DNA of 64,000 nt from assembly GCA_947588645.1 (NCBI GenBank), contig CANPYO010000001.1, positions 23,571 to 87,570 on the forward strand, read 5' to 3'. The position numbers and the translations under genes were made by a program. Shown one piece after another: positions 1 through 15,000 of this stretch (its first letter is position 1; every line of letters starts with the position of its first letter). This stretch comes from an uncultured Akkermansia sp. (GTDB lineage Bacteria; Verrucomicrobiota; Verrucomicrobiia; Verrucomicrobiales; Akkermansiaceae). Under the pieces are notes generated by a model. It was given only the letters and a program-made list of their open reading frames with translations, was not told where the DNA came from and searched no databases.

Positions 1-3000
1 GCCGTGTCCCTCGCACGGTATCGACCGGCACCGCCTTGCTGGGCGTCTTTACCATGCTTTGGGGCGCAGCCTCCCACGCGGCTACTCAGCAGGATCAGGA
101 CTCGCCCTTGTCGGAGGACGAGGAAGTTCTCCTTTTGGATGAACCGGACGAGCTCACCTTCGATGCTCCCAACCTGTTGAGTGAGGATGATGAGTATGGC
201 TTGCAGAGATTCCTCGCCGCCAACAACGAGGAAAACGTCATGACGATCTCTCGAGGTGATTCGGGGATTATGCCGGTTGCAGCGCCAGACGGAGCTTTTG
301 AGGTAAATGCTCATGACAGAGGGGCCGGCTCATTGACAGATGCGTACAGCAATCACAACCAGGCGGGAACGACTTGGAATATTAACTTGAAGTCCGGAAT
401 CAACTACTTCCCCTCCACCGCCGATCCGATCCTGGCCAATATTTACTTAAGCCAAACCTTGACGATTAACCAGGGATCTTCTAGGACTACTGTGACATTC
501 CAAGGTGCAATTACAGGGGAAAATGGCGCCAACTTGGTGTACGCCTGGGCGGGGGGAGCAAGTGTCGGCTGGAAATTCATGGCTAGTACTCTCGATGATT
601 TCCGTGGTAATATTTCCACTTCAGGTAGGGAAAATGATACTGACGCCGCCCACACATTCACATGTACGATTGAGGGGAGATCGAATACGGGGGCAATCAC
701 ACTGAATGGCAGGCAAGATGTTTTGGCGCTGAACAACGCCACCATGCGGAACTCTGCCATCAATGTGACTACTCTGAACGTGGCAAATAAAGATGCCTCA
801 ACGACCACTGCTACGACATTTGATGTCGAAAATGTTACCGTGACGGGTACGCTGACTACCGCGCCCGGGAGCACAGCGCAGTTCGATTCGGGTAACATTG
901 TGCTTGCCACTGTCACCAATAACGGGACATTGAGCTTGGGAAACACTGCCTCTGCGATATTAAACGGTGTGATGTCTGGCAGTGGCTCCCTGACGATAGG
1001 AGGTACGGCATCTTTGACTGTGAGCGCCAATAACAATGTTGATGTCAATAGCCTGACCATGAGCGGCGGCACACTGACGTCGAATGGGACGGGACAGGTG
1101 AACGTCAACGGTGTCCTGACCATGAGCGGCGGGAGTATAACGGTGGGTAATCGTCTTTTTTTGAAGGATAACGGTAATACACATTACATCCGAGGGGGAG
1201 CAAGCGTGACCGCGGCAGAGATGACCAACGGTCAAGGTCATGTGGGGAATTTGGTGATTGGCGGACAGGTAAACGGGGTTGGAGATGTGACTAATGGCAA
1301 GCTCACGGTGGGGAGTGGAGCTTCGACGGTGACGGCTGACCTCCTGAAGGCGCGTACTCTCTGGATCAGTAACGCCCAAACTGTAAGTAATGCGGATAAT
1401 CGCTCCGTGGTGATCGTTTATGGTGGAGTAAACCTCTACACTAAGTTTGATCGTAGCACGTTAACGGCAACAGGTCTGTCCGGAGATGTGTGTGTCCTGG
1501 TCGATGGTGCGAGTGACTTGATTGTGAAGGGGGCCATGCACGGAAATAACAACGCTCTCCTCGAGAGTGTGTATGTGAGAAATAACGCGACGATGACCGT
1601 GGAAGGGATGCTCTCCATCCAGAATGACAATAAGTTAGACATCAATGCTGGCACCGTGACCCTGAATGGCGGTTTGACGGCGAATTCTGTGGCTTTGACG
1701 CAGGGGAGTCTGACGGCGGGCGGGACAAAGGTGACCGGTACCTTCACCATGGGAGGTGGTGTCACAGCGCAAGCAGCGGTTGACGGGCTGAGTGCTGGTT
1801 CTCTGGAGACGCTGGAGAACGGAAAAAGTCTGACCTTGGTGAGTGGGGCGTTGACAATAACGGACGCCGTGAATATATCGGGGGGAGAACTGCGTCTGAG
1901 TGGAGGAGCTGTGAGTGTGGCGAACGGGATTGACGCAAGCGGGGGCAAGCTGGTGCTGGGCAGTGTGAGGGTGGCAGAGGATCTGAAGATCACGCTGAGA
2001 GACAGCGCCGTCCTTGAGGTGGCAGATGGTGCAGAACCGGGGATTGATGGAATTTCACGGATAACGCTGGGTATCGAGGTGGCGGATGACGCCTCGTCGG
2101 GTGGCAAGCTGAAGCTCACGAAGGCCGCCATGGACACGTTGCTTAAGTGGAAAGGACAGATCAACTTCAGCATCACGGGAGCGCCGATCGGCGCCATTTG
2201 GGATTACGAGCTCTTCGACGACACGACGGGTTGGTCGAGTGCCGATACCGAGGCTGCCGAGTCTTTCCTGAAGGAGTTCCTGGGAAAGGACATCCTGGAG
2301 GGACGAGGAGGCATCACAGTGGATTCCTCAGGCAATGTGCACTACGCCTTGGCCGGAGACCTCACGTGGACCGGTCAAGACGGTGAGACGGGCAGTGTGT
2401 GGGATGAGACTGCCAAGAATTGGGAGAAGGAAGGTAAAGAGGCTCAGGTGTTCGAAGACAAAGATTCTGTCACATTCGGCACCGCTGGAAGCGGGCACAG
2501 TGATATCATCGTATCCGGTGAACTGACTGCCGGGGATATCCGCGTGGAGGGCGAAAGCATTTACAGCTTCACCGGAGAGGAGGGAGATGATTCGATAAAC
2601 GCTGTCGGGAATTTGTACGTGAGAGATGGCTCGTCGGCAACCTTTAGTAATTTAAAGTCGTTCAGCGTGGCGGGCGGCACGCTGCAGGGTACTCTTAGGC
2701 TTGAAAACACGGGGACAGAGAACAGCCTGGGCAGCATGATCGTGAAATCTGGCGGCGGGATCACCATTGTCGGCGAAACGGCGAGAACCACTCTGACGAG
2801 TCTTGATATCGAGGGCGGCTCGCTGACCTCCTTCGGCGCGGGGCAGGACGGCTCCAAGAGCGTCGGCGGCGCGATCACCGTAAATGGGGCGATGACCGTA
2901 AGCAACGTCGACGGTAGCGGTGGTCAGGTAGACGTGACGGGCGACTTGTCGGCATCCTCCTTGGTCGTGAGCGGGACCGGGGTGAGTGTGATCGTGTCCG

Positions 3001-6000
3001 GAACCATGGGGGTAGGCAATTCGGATACGAATGACCCTCTCCTGAGGATCGACCAGGGTGGTAGCGTAACGGCCGGCTCCTTGAAAGGGTTTGGGGGGAA
3101 TGGTTACGCCGGGCGCATTTTGGTGGGTGGAAACGGCATCGGCACGCTGACCGTGGGCAGCGAAGGAAAAAAGGGCGTGCTTGTGCTTGAGGCGCGCGGG
3201 CTGAGCGTGCAGGGAGGAAACTCGAGTGTGACGGTTCATGGCGACGCTTCTCTCTATGGAAGTTACGATAACGATCACGCCCTTCTTGTCACGGGTGCAA
3301 CAGTGGATATCAGGGGAACCCTGCGTGCTCCCAACTCAGCTGATGATCCCAGCAGCGCCGTGAGAGTGGAGATCGGAGGAAATTTGAGCATCGGGAAAGG
3401 GGCGTGGGTGCAGGGTAGCCTCGAGGTGCTGAGCAACTCCAATGTCAAAGTTGATCAGCGTCTCAGTTTGGAGGATAGCAATGACCCAGTATTGATCGTG
3501 ACGGGCGGCAGCAGCGTGACGGCAGGATCTATTTGGGGGTGGACTGATACCGGGGTCGCCGGACGCCTGACCGTGGGAGATGCGGTGTCCGCCGGTACCC
3601 TCACCGTCGGCGTCGAGGGGTATTCCGTGGAAGAGGAGGTACTGAAGGCGAAATCGCTCTACGTGCAGCATGCAAATTCCAATGTTACCATCAACGGGGA
3701 TGTGAAACTGACCGGCACGACGGAAGACAATAACAATGCGTTGAAGCTCGAAGGCAGCAGCTCCATGACTGTTCACGGGGGGGTGCATGGAGCTGGTGGC
3801 GACCCCATGAGTGGCGGCGTTTCGCTCAACAACGGATCCCATCTTACGGTTGATGGCGACGTTGCAAGCGGTGGCAACGTCTCTCTCGGCGGTGAATCTT
3901 CTTCTTCGCTCACGGTCGATGGCAGCGTTAAAAGTGACGCCCTCCAAATTACAAATGGTACGGCGACCTTGAAGGGCGGATTGACGGCGAATTCGGTCAG
4001 CTTGAGTAATGGGAGTTTGCAGCTGGGAGGAGAGGTGAACGTTTCCGGCGCCTTCACGGTGTCCGGCGGCACGCTCACCTTGGGCGTTGGAACAGGGGCT
4101 GAACACCCTCTCACCTCGTTGACCGCGGGCGAGAGGATCAGCTTGGTAGGCGGCACTTTGGATCTGAGTGTGGCGAGTGTGGAAGAGCTGGGCGTGATCG
4201 ATTTCGGGTGGTTCAACCACGTGGATGTAGGACAACATTACAATAACCAAAATATTCGGCCCTTGCTCAAGGTTGATACTGATAACTTGTGGAAGCTGGC
4301 TCATTTGAAATCCAACACCGTCCTGGATCTGGAGGGCTGGAACGGAAGCACAGGATTGCATCTGGTGGACCGCGACGATGTATCCAAGCTGAAAAACGGG
4401 GACTCTTTGAATTCTTATTTTGATGCGTTCCTCCACGAGCACCTGCGCAGTCGGGGCCGTGATCAGCGGTACAGTTTGGACACAGACGGCATGCTGACGA
4501 TTGTTGGTGAGGTGACCGAACTGACTTGGGACGGAAGCGCAGGGGACGCTTGGCGCGCCCAAACAGAGGACAGTTCCGACAACATGTGGAATATGGGGGG
4601 GGAGAGCGGCCTCACGGACACTTACTTCCGGAACGGGGAAAAGGTGATTTTCACGACCGAGGGCAAAGAGTATGAAGACGTGTCCACGACTGTGGCGATC
4701 GACGGCATTGTGCGACCCGACAGCCTCCAATTCGTTTCCGGAACTTGGACGATCACCAAGGCGCAGGCAGAGGAAGGCGAGGAGGAAAAGACGGCCGTGG
4801 TCGTTTCTTACGGTCAGTTGAAGCTGAAACAAGGCACGGATGTCACGTTCAAAGACGTGGACTCCTTGACGGTACTCGGCGCAACCATCGAAGGTCATCT
4901 GACGCTGGACTTTGAGGGGACGAGAAGAGTCGACACGGTCAACGTCAGCGCTTTGGGCCGCTTGACCATTAAGACGGGTGATGTGAGCGTGTGGGAAGGC
5001 TCTACGGTCATTCACGGCAGTGGCGCTGTGATATTGGATGCCGCCGATCAGGTCGTAACAGTCAATGGAGACAACAATCTCTTTGCCGTACTCCTCGCCG
5101 GGGGGGATGCCACAGTGCAGCGTGATAGAACCCACGAAGGCATCGGGAGCTTTGTGGTGGCGTCAGGCACGACGCTTCAGCTCGCAGCCAACGCTGCCAC
5201 GATCGGCAAGGGGTTGAGCTTGGCGCGTCAGTTGGTCGTGCAAGGTGGCGCCTCCATTCAAGTCGACGCTTCAGTGTTCGACTATGGAAGCAGCCCGTCG
5301 GTGATGCATTACAACGAACGCGGTACGCTGGTTCTTGCGGGGGACGGGATTGAAGGGGAAGAGGCAACGGGAGCCCTGAAAGTTACCGCCGAAGAATATA
5401 TAAAGTGGGCGGTGGAGTTGGCGGACGATGCGTCCATCTATCTGAATGGTGTTACACTGCATTTTGGCGGCGCCGGAGCGTACGCCGGCGCATTTCATGG
5501 AAATGGTAAGAGACTCACGGTAAAGGGCGGATCGAGTTCCGTTCTGCAGATTGGAGAAAACTTCAGGATGGTTAATGAGGTCGATGAGCATGGAGGCGGT
5601 ACGATCGAAATGACCGCGGGAACAAGGCTTCAGCTGGCTGAAGATACGTTGGACATGTCGGCCTATGCGATCGTTCTTAACGGGGGATCGCTTGATGTGC
5701 AAAGGACTGCGCAAATTAAGTCCCTGAGCGGAAATGGAGGAGTAAGCTATGCCAATACAAACCAGGTGTTGGAGATTGTCGGCTGGGCTGAAGAGGCGTA
5801 TACCGGGAGTCTTGCTCCCGGGGGTCTCGCGACAGTCAAGATCGCCGGAGGGGCGCGCTTCCTGCTGGGAGATGGCGCAGCGGTTGGTAACAAGGTGGAG
5901 GTTTACGGCACACTCTCTACGGATGATGCGGCGGAGGCTACGGAGAGTGGGGAGCCGGCCTCGCTCGCGGCAAGCGTGAGTAACCTCAATATCGCCGCGG

Positions 6001-9000
6001 GCAGTGCAGTTGGTCTTGGGAAGAACTCGACCCTGACGGTTAGCAGCAACTTGGCGGGGCTCGGTGGGGGATTCGGGTCCATTGAAGGAAAAGAAGGGAG
6101 CATGCTGGTGCTGCGACAGGGGGGTACCGGTGGCACGTTCGGAGGCTGGGTGAGCAGCAGTTTCACGTATGCGGGGGGGGGGCAGTATACGCTGAGCGGC
6201 GGCTTCACGGGACCTGAGTTGGTGGTGAACAGCAACGGCACGCTGAATCTCACCGGTGCGACGAGCAGAGAGGAGGGCGAAGCGAGGACTGTCCTCGATC
6301 TGAGAAATACTGATGTCGACGTGGCAGCCGGCGCGACCTTGGTGTTGGGAGGCGGATCCAACAACAAAGTGAACCGTGTGTACGTGACGACGACGAAAGA
6401 GGTCGAGGGCGGAGAGCAACAGCAGCTGACCTTGAATGGTACGCTGACGCTTCGGGGGACGTTGCTCAACCAGGTGGAAGGGGATCTCACATTGGGAGCG
6501 GGTGCGACGCTCAACTATGACAACGGTGGGGCGGGCAGGAATGCTCTCACCGGCGTGTTGACCCTGGATGGCGGTACATTGACCTGGCAAAGGAAGTTGG
6601 AGGTCGAAGGATTGGAGAGGGGCACGAGCGGGATGCTGAATGGGGCTGATTCTCCGGAGTTTCTGATCACCGGCAACGTGGGCAGGCACGTGTACGACGG
6701 AGTTCTGGGAAACATTGCCGTGACGATGAAGGGCTCGGCGACGCAGGCGTTCTCCGGATCAAGTTACACGAACGCGTTTATCGTGGAGGACGGAACAATT
6801 GAATTCTCCGGTGCCGTCGACCTGAGCGGAGCGACGCTCACGCTGAAAAACGGCGTCTTTAGCTTCACCGGCGGGTCTGGCATCGTCGATACGCTCACAA
6901 CAGGTGATGGGGGGGATAAGCGAGCCTTGGTGCTGGGTGGCGGCGAGCTGTCGGTGGCGAAGCTGGACGGCAGTTTGACGAGTCTCACGCTGGAAGGGGG
7001 CAGCCGTTTGGACCTCGGCGACGGTAACGCGCCGACTGAGCCGGTGCTTTACGACTTGGGGACGGTGATCTTGGGGGGCAACGCAACCTTGGGGGGACTG
7101 AGACTTGTGGCGGGAGAGGGAGATTTGCCGGAACCTTTGCCGGAACCGACGCAGCTGCATTTCACCGGGTTTGACTACTCTCGAGGAGGGAACCTGACCA
7201 TCGAGTTGTCGGGAGATGATTTGGGGACGATTGCCCGGAACCGTACGGGTTATCAGCTCTTCCAGATTCGGGAGGGGGATCTCCTCACGGATAAGTGGTG
7301 TGATGGCATCAACATCGAGGTGAAGGATAACTCGGCTGGTTGGAATTGCCGCGTGGATTCCAGCGGGTACCTCTGGATTTTGGATTCGACCAATGCCCTC
7401 ACTTTCGACGGCTTCGAGTACATTGAGGAAGAAGATCGCAAACAACCATTGGACTCCATGACGTGGATTTCGAATGATCCGGATCTCGAGTGGCAGGTCG
7501 GCCGTGGGGAGGGGCAGGCTCCTGTGTGGAGCACGTGGCGCGACAACAGCGGCGGGCAGAACGTGATCCTGACGCTTGCCGAGGAGTGGGCCGGGGAGGT
7601 CGAACAACCCAAGATGGAGATGGAAGTGTCTCTGGTGGGTGGAGTCAGCGTGCACGATATGAAGGTGGAGGGCGCGACCTTCACGTTCACGCACGAGTCG
7701 GACGTGGAGGGCAGTCTGAGCGTCACTGGCAACCTCTCAATTGCGGGTAATGGCGGCGTGGTGGTGAAGGGTTCGACCGTCACTGTGGACGGCGAGCTGA
7801 CCGGAGTCATAGATGAGGACGGCGAGCTGAGAGCGGGAAGTATGATCGTGGGCGCCGGAGGCCGCTTGGAGACGACCGTTGATGAAAACTACACGTCCAG
7901 GATCCTGCTGGAGGATACCGGCACGTTGCAGGCAAAAGGTCAGGCGAAGGTGAAGGTGACCGGTGTGGAAAATCGCATTGAGACTTTCTCGGGAGACGGT
8001 AACGAACTTCACCTGGATCTGGTCGTTGATATTGCCACTGGTGCTGCTTCAGGGGATGGGTGGACTCCTGTGAATCAGGATACTTCGGCTTCCGGTAATC
8101 TCTATCTCGACAGCGTCAGCGTGAATAAAGGGACGTTGAAACTCGTGGACGTACCGGAGGCCATTCATGTGGGAAATTTGACGGTAGGGAATAATGATCC
8201 GGATCACCTTGACAGCATAGCCAACATGTCGGGAGTCGCGGTGGATGGACTCGTGACGGTGAACGCGGACGGGCAACTCGCGCTGGGGACGACGAAGGAG
8301 ACGACGTTGAGAGGCGGACTGACGGGCGTCGGCGCAATCAGCGGCGGTACGGATACGGCTCATGCCAAGCTCACCTTCGACGGCGCCTTGTCTGAGGCGC
8401 AGACCTTCGAGGGCTCCATCACTCGCGTGGATATCACGGTCATCGGCGATGCGAAGAATCAGACCTTGACGAAGCTGTCCGACAGCACTGTCACGGTGGA
8501 TCAGGGCGGCGCCATTACCTTGGGTGGCGATGGCGAAGACGATGTGGTGAATCTCGAAGGAGCGACGAATGTTTTCCAAGGAACGCTTGCATTCACGGGA
8601 TCGAACAACACGGTGGCGGGAGGGGAGTCCCTCACCATGGGCAGACAGGGAACCGATGAGACGGAGCCTGCGGTGGGAGTCATCGAGGTGCTCGAGGGCA
8701 GCTCTCTCACCATCACCGGCGGTCTGGGGTCGAAAACGGACAACGGCAGCATCACGGGAAGTGGTGTGCTGACGGTGGATACCACGGGAGCGACGAGCTC
8801 GGCTGTGACGTTCGGGCAAGGCATCAACGTGGTGAAGAAGGGCGCCGGGGAGCAGAGTTTCTCGGCGGATCTCGGTAGTGGGGGAACCCCGCATGAGGGC
8901 GCCATCACGGTGCAGCAGGGGACGCTGACCTTCGGCGGCGATGTGTTCCAGTCCGGGGACGTGACGCTGGCGCACGGGACGACGCTGCATTTCAGTAAGG

Positions 9001-12000
9001 TCAGTGCGGAGGGCGAGACGGCTCAGGTTCAGTTGGGAGCGATCAATGCCGCAGACGAGGTGCCGGAAAGTTACGAGGGCGCTATCGTCTTCGACGGCGA
9101 GAAGCTCACCCTGGGAGCCGGCAGGGAAAGCTTCCTGGGCAGTTTGGAGTTCACGCGCGATGGGGAGACCACCTGGGATTTGGCGGGTAACGTCACGCTG
9201 GGAGGGTTGACCGTGGAGGCGGCTGATCAATTGACCGTCGGAGGAGAGGGGCGCCTGACTCTGGACGGTGAATTGGATCTGGGCGACCAGGATCTTGTCG
9301 TGAATCTGGTTCCCGGTCTGGCCGTGACGCGGGGCGATGATTTCGGCTACAGAGAAGGAACCACGGGCAGGCTCATTCTGAACGGGGAGGGTCTCGGCAC
9401 GCCGGTGCACATGTCGCTGATCTTTGACAAGTCGTGGGAGGGAGAAGAGGTTGGCCTTGACGGCAACGTGTTCTACTACGACTTCGGTGCGGAGCATGTC
9501 GGTTACGGTGAGGATGCCAGGAATTTCAAGAGCGTCACGGTGAGAAGCGGGGCGCAGTTCTGGCTGAAGGAGACTTATGACCAGTCAGAGGTGGAGACGC
9601 AGGCCGGGGTACAGCTGGGGTCGGGTGAGGTGCACATCGCCGGCAAAGGGTTCACAAATGAGGACGGATCTTTCCAACCGAACGTCGTCGGGGAGGGCGA
9701 GGATGCATACCTTTCCTACGGCGCGCTGCGCTTGGATGATGGAACCTTGCTCATTGGCGGTTCCCTGGTGCTGGATGAGGATGCGGCGGTGCTCGTAAGC
9801 AGTGGCACGGGGACGATTGCCGCCGAGGCGGTGACAGGCAGCGCCCAAGGTGGTGAAGTTCTCACCAAGTACGGCGACGGCACGCTGGAGATCACCGGCT
9901 CGGTGTCGGGGCTGGGAGGTATCGCCACTGCGGATGCGGATTCTTCCTCTTCGAGTGACGGAACAACATCCGGCGGAACGTTGATCCTTTCCGGTTCTTT
10001 GGATGTGGGCGAGGGCTCCTTCACGTTCAACGCTGATGGACGCGGCGATGGCCCCAGCAGCAGTATTGTGGTGCAGGGCGGCTTGACCGGCAGCGCGAAT
10101 ATCACAAAGACGGGCTATGGAACCCTGGTGCTGGACGGCACGAAGCACGAACTCACGGCCACCGGCAGTCTGACGATCGACGAGTACAGTACGGTTGAAC
10201 TGATGGGAACCAACAATTTCTCGGGCGTGGTGGTAAATGGCGTTCTGAATTTGGCGGGTACCGACGTCGCCTTGAAGAAGCTCGATGGCGACAGCTCCGG
10301 CACGATCGGGTTGGGTGGTAGGACTCTGACCATCATCGGTACGGGCGGTACTTTCAGAGGGTGGATCAAGGAAGGACAGTTGACGATTGATAAAGGCGCT
10401 TCGCAAGAGCTCGTGGACGGCGATCCTGACAACTTCGATCAGGTGGATGTTGTGGACAACGGAACGCTGACGCTTTCCGCTCCGAAAACCACCATCAGGA
10501 GTCTGTCCGGCAGCGGAACGGTGACGGACGACAAGGCGGAGAGCAGAATCACCTTGATCATCCAAAAGCCTCAAGGAGAAAAGACTTTCGATGGCTCGCT
10601 GGAGGATGTCGGTAGCATAACCGTGAGGGGTGGCGTCCAGGGCTTCTCGAAAGCGTTTTCCGGCGCGTTCGCGAACGTGGAGAATGTCGTAGAGGATGGC
10701 GTGGAGAAAGTTGGCGTCCTCAAGCTCCTTGGTGCGGACAATACGCTGACCATCGGCTCTCTGGAGGGTACGCTGACCATCGGCGATGATGCGTATGAGG
10801 ATGCGAGTCTCACGCTGACCGACCAGACGACGACCTCCGGGACGATCAATGGCACGGGTGCGCTCACGCTGACAGGCATGGGCAGCATCGAAAGTTTGAT
10901 CGAGGGCTCGCTGGCGATCACGTCCTCCGGCACACAGAGCCTCACCAATGTGACCGCTGAGAGCATCGCGGTGGAGAGCGGCAGCATGACCGTAAGAGAA
11001 GGCATCACTGTGAATCGGATGAGCGTGTCCGGCGGCAGTGTCTTGACGCTGGAAAACAGTAATGTGAGAGCAAAGGACGAAAGCGCGGTGAACGGAGAGG
11101 AACCGCATCTCGATATCGAGGTGAGTGGAGCGGAATCGCGCCTCGCGTTTGCCTTTGGCGATCCCGACCTGGGCAGCGGGATAATAAATCTGACGCTCTC
11201 CAGCGGCGCTACGCTGGACATGAGCGAACTCACCGGCCGTGTGGATGGGCAGCATGGGCAGGAGATTCTCCTGAATACGCTCGGCGTGACTGACGGCGGC
11301 AACATGACCTGGGCGGACAGCGTGACCGGCAACCAGACGGTGTATGTGGGCACGATGAGCGCTACGGGTGACGTGAATCTCGGTTCGCTGGCGAGCGGGC
11401 AGGAATTGCATCTGGAGCATCTGTCCAACGTGACCGGTCACCTGACGGCCGATGTGAGCGGCGGGGGCGTGGTGTACCTGGGCGAAATCTTTGTGGCCGC
11501 CGGTGAGACGGGGGGCAGCGTGGCGGTAAGAGGCGGCGACCTGCATGTGCACGCCGTGGAAAATGGTGGTCACGGATCCGCTTTCCACAAATCCGGTTCC
11601 GGCGACTTCAACATCGGCAGCAAGGTGGTCTTTGAGAGGAGCACCGAGAATAACTATAACAAGCTGTTTGTGACCTTCTCCGGCGGTCTGACCTGGGGCG
11701 GGAAGAACGCGGGGACAGACGTGCTGGGCGCCGGCGAGCTGAGTTTTGACGGCGGGAATCTCGCGTTTGGTTACGATGAAGAAGACAGCTCCTTGTTGAA
11801 GATGGATCAGAGTTTGTTTACCTCCGATCTGACCTCCATCTACATCGATCTGAAGAAGATGAGGGTTGAGTCGTTGGAGGGGCGGGGCTTCAGGCTGGGC
11901 ATTGTCCTGAGCGCGAGTGAGTACACCGACGAAAAGGCTGCAGAATTGCTGGAATTGTTTGCCGGCAATGCCAGTGGTCAGATGGGGACGGATGACGAGG

Positions 12001-15000
12001 AGGGGGAGGAAGGTGAAGGCGGCGAGGAAGGAAAGGGTGGTTTGATCGATTTGGATGAAAATTACAGCTTCAGTGAGAAGTCTTTGAGTTGGGAGCTTGA
12101 CGCGGATGGCAACCACTACCTGACCCTGCACGCCAGCGGCATCGCACTGCTGGACGTGAAGTACTGGGATCAGCGCTGGGATGCTGCCAATTATTCCGCG
12201 CCGAACAGCGGCATATTGGAGAAGACCCGCTTCCACGACTTCGGTTCACTTTCCGGCAATACGGGTTCCTTCCTGGATAGCACGCTCGCGTTGGCTGACA
12301 CTCCCTTGTTGAAGGATGGTGGTCATAATGACGCAAATGAGTCTCGCACGGTTGTATGGGTGGACAGCGGAGCGGATGTGTGGAACGGTTCAGGCGTGAA
12401 CACGACCCGGGCGACCATTGTTGGCGGAAGTGTCCATAAGACGGATGAATCGGTGTCGATTGTCGGCGTGGTGGACAGCTTCGACAGCTACATTTGGTAC
12501 AACCCGGTGCAACCGGCGGACACGGATCCGGCAGATGACGCGGCGGCAGATGAGGAGTCTCCGATGCCTCCTTCGGATACCACGGCGCACGTGCACATGC
12601 TGGTGGGCGGGTCGGTCTGCACTTGGCTGAGCCCATCGGAGGACGAGCGCGGCGGCTTCAAAGGAATAAGCCACATCCAGATGGAGAATGGCGCGGTGGA
12701 TTACATCGTGGGCGGTAACCACGTGAACAACAGCGCCTTCACCTTTGACGGCGACAGCTACATCTCCGTCTTCGACGGCAGCGTGCTCGGCTCGGTGGTG
12801 GGCGGCAGCACGCTCACCGAGGGCAGTGCGAGCGGGGCAAACGGGTACGCCTTCTCCGGCGATTCCCACGTCAACATCTACGCCGTGCTGAGCAATGCGA
12901 AGGACGCGGAAGGCAAGGATCTCGTGCCGACAATCTCCTCCGCCGTCTCGACTTCAGAGAGTACACAGGCTGCGGAAGGTACGGCCTTTACCGCGGTGGT
13001 GGGCGGCAATGCGTGGATCGGCTTCGCTACGGCTGAGGGCGCTCAGGACGCCGTGACGACCTTCAACGGCAATTCCCACGTCCTTGTTGACCTGGTGGAT
13101 TCCCAGTATCAGCTGAATGGCGGGGATGCTCCGACGGAAAAACCGGCTCCGGATGCGGAAGGTTCCTTCGACAAGGCCATCGTGGGCGGCAACTACACGG
13201 CCTTCCGGAAGGATGAGAATGGAGCCCGCTCGAGCTCCACGCAGTTCCTCGGCAACACGGACATCTCCATCACCGCCAACGAGAATCACACCTTTACCGC
13301 GGGCATCAACGGCGCAAGCCGCAGTGCGCGCGCCGGCGAGGGAATCACTCTCTTCGGCATTGCCGATCTCGCGCCCGAGAAGCCAGAGTTGCGCTCCTCC
13401 ACGAACATCACCATCGATGGCGGTACGTACCGGGAGGCCATCGCGGGCGGCTTCTGGTTCGAAGAGAGCGCCACGGGCGACCATGCGGCCGAGTTCTACG
13501 GCGACACGCACGTCACTTTGAATGCGGGCAACTTCTCCCGCGTCGTGGGCGGCAACTACAACCTGGCCGGTGGCGCCGGCGCCTCGGAAACGACGATGGG
13601 CGACACCCACGTCTCTGTCGCGGGCGGAACCATCGCGGGCGGCTTGCTGGTCGGCGGCGATTTCTACAAAGACGATAACGGTCAGAGCAATGTCCGCACG
13701 GGCAACACGAATGTCGAGATTTCTGGCGGTGCGTTTACGGACACTTCCATCGTGGGCGGCGACTACGCTGACTTCTCCGGCACAACGACCGGCAACGCGA
13801 GCATTCAAGGCAATGCCAACCTGATCATCGGATCGCCCGATGCGGACAACGCCGCCATCACGATCAAGGGTAAGCTGGTCGGCGGCAGCATGGTTCTTGA
13901 CGATGGAAGCGGAGCCCATACGGTGGATGTGCAGAGCAGCACGATCACCGTGAACAGCGGAACTATCGAGGGCGTGGTGATCGGCGGCAGCTACCAGAGC
14001 GACCACAGAGCGGGTGAGTCGCCTGCCATGAACACGCTGAGCAGCGAGAGCATCGTCGTCAACCTCGACGGCGGCGTCATCACCGGCAACGTGTACGGCG
14101 GCCATTACAGCGAGGTGGCGGACCACGCGGACGCGCTGGAGCTGGGCACGGTGGAGATCAATGTGAACGGCAGTGAGGTGACCGGCAATATCGTGGGCGG
14201 CAATTACCTCGCGGCGGTGAAGGATTCGGAAGCTGCGCCGGGGGGTGCGGTGACCATCAATCTGAACTCCGGCAGCGTGAGCGGGGATGTGTACGGTGCG
14301 GGTCACCATGCAGCCGCCTCCCTCAGCGGTGAGGAGGCTGCGCTCAACGCGAGCGTGGCGGAAGTGGTCGTCAATCTGAGTTCGGACTTCGTGTTCGCGA
14401 GCACTCCGGAGACCGAGTCCCATCGCCTGAGCGGCGGCTTCCTCAAGGCCTCCGGTAACGAGAAGCTCGATGCCTCCTCGGTGGATCACGCCGTGCTCAA
14501 GTTGACATCCGGAGGGGTGTACACGAATCTGACCGAGGTGACCCTGCAGGACTTCGATGAGGTCGTGCTGGGCTCGACGGCTGCCGTGTCTGACTTCTCC
14601 TTGACGCAGGACGCAAAGGGCGTGGGAACCTCGTACCGGGACTACGACGCGGACGGCATGAAGGTTCGCACGGTGGATGCTCTGCTCGTGCGCCGCGATG
14701 AAAATGCGCAGGACACTGCCCGCTTCACCGTGAACGGCAATCTGGATATGACGGGCGCTGCCACGCGGGCGCTGGATGTGAGCGGGGCCGAGATGCGTGT
14801 GGGCGCTGTGAGCGGATTGCAGACCCTGCTGGTGCATGACGGTCGCATGACGGTGGATTCCGAGCTGAAGATGGTGGACGGGCTGCACATCGACTTGGAG
14901 AACGGCTTCAGCAGCAGCTACGGCAAGGATGAGAGCCGCGCCTTCCTCCGGGCGGGCAGCATCGATATGAGCCAGTTCTCCGCCGACAGGAAGGTGAAGC

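Noticed and set aside
9585-12236. 883-aa and other long minus-strand ORFs under the autotransporter
   Set aside because: His/Arg/Gln-rich antisense of Gly/Thr-rich repeat coding; no start or promoter evidence, no domain.
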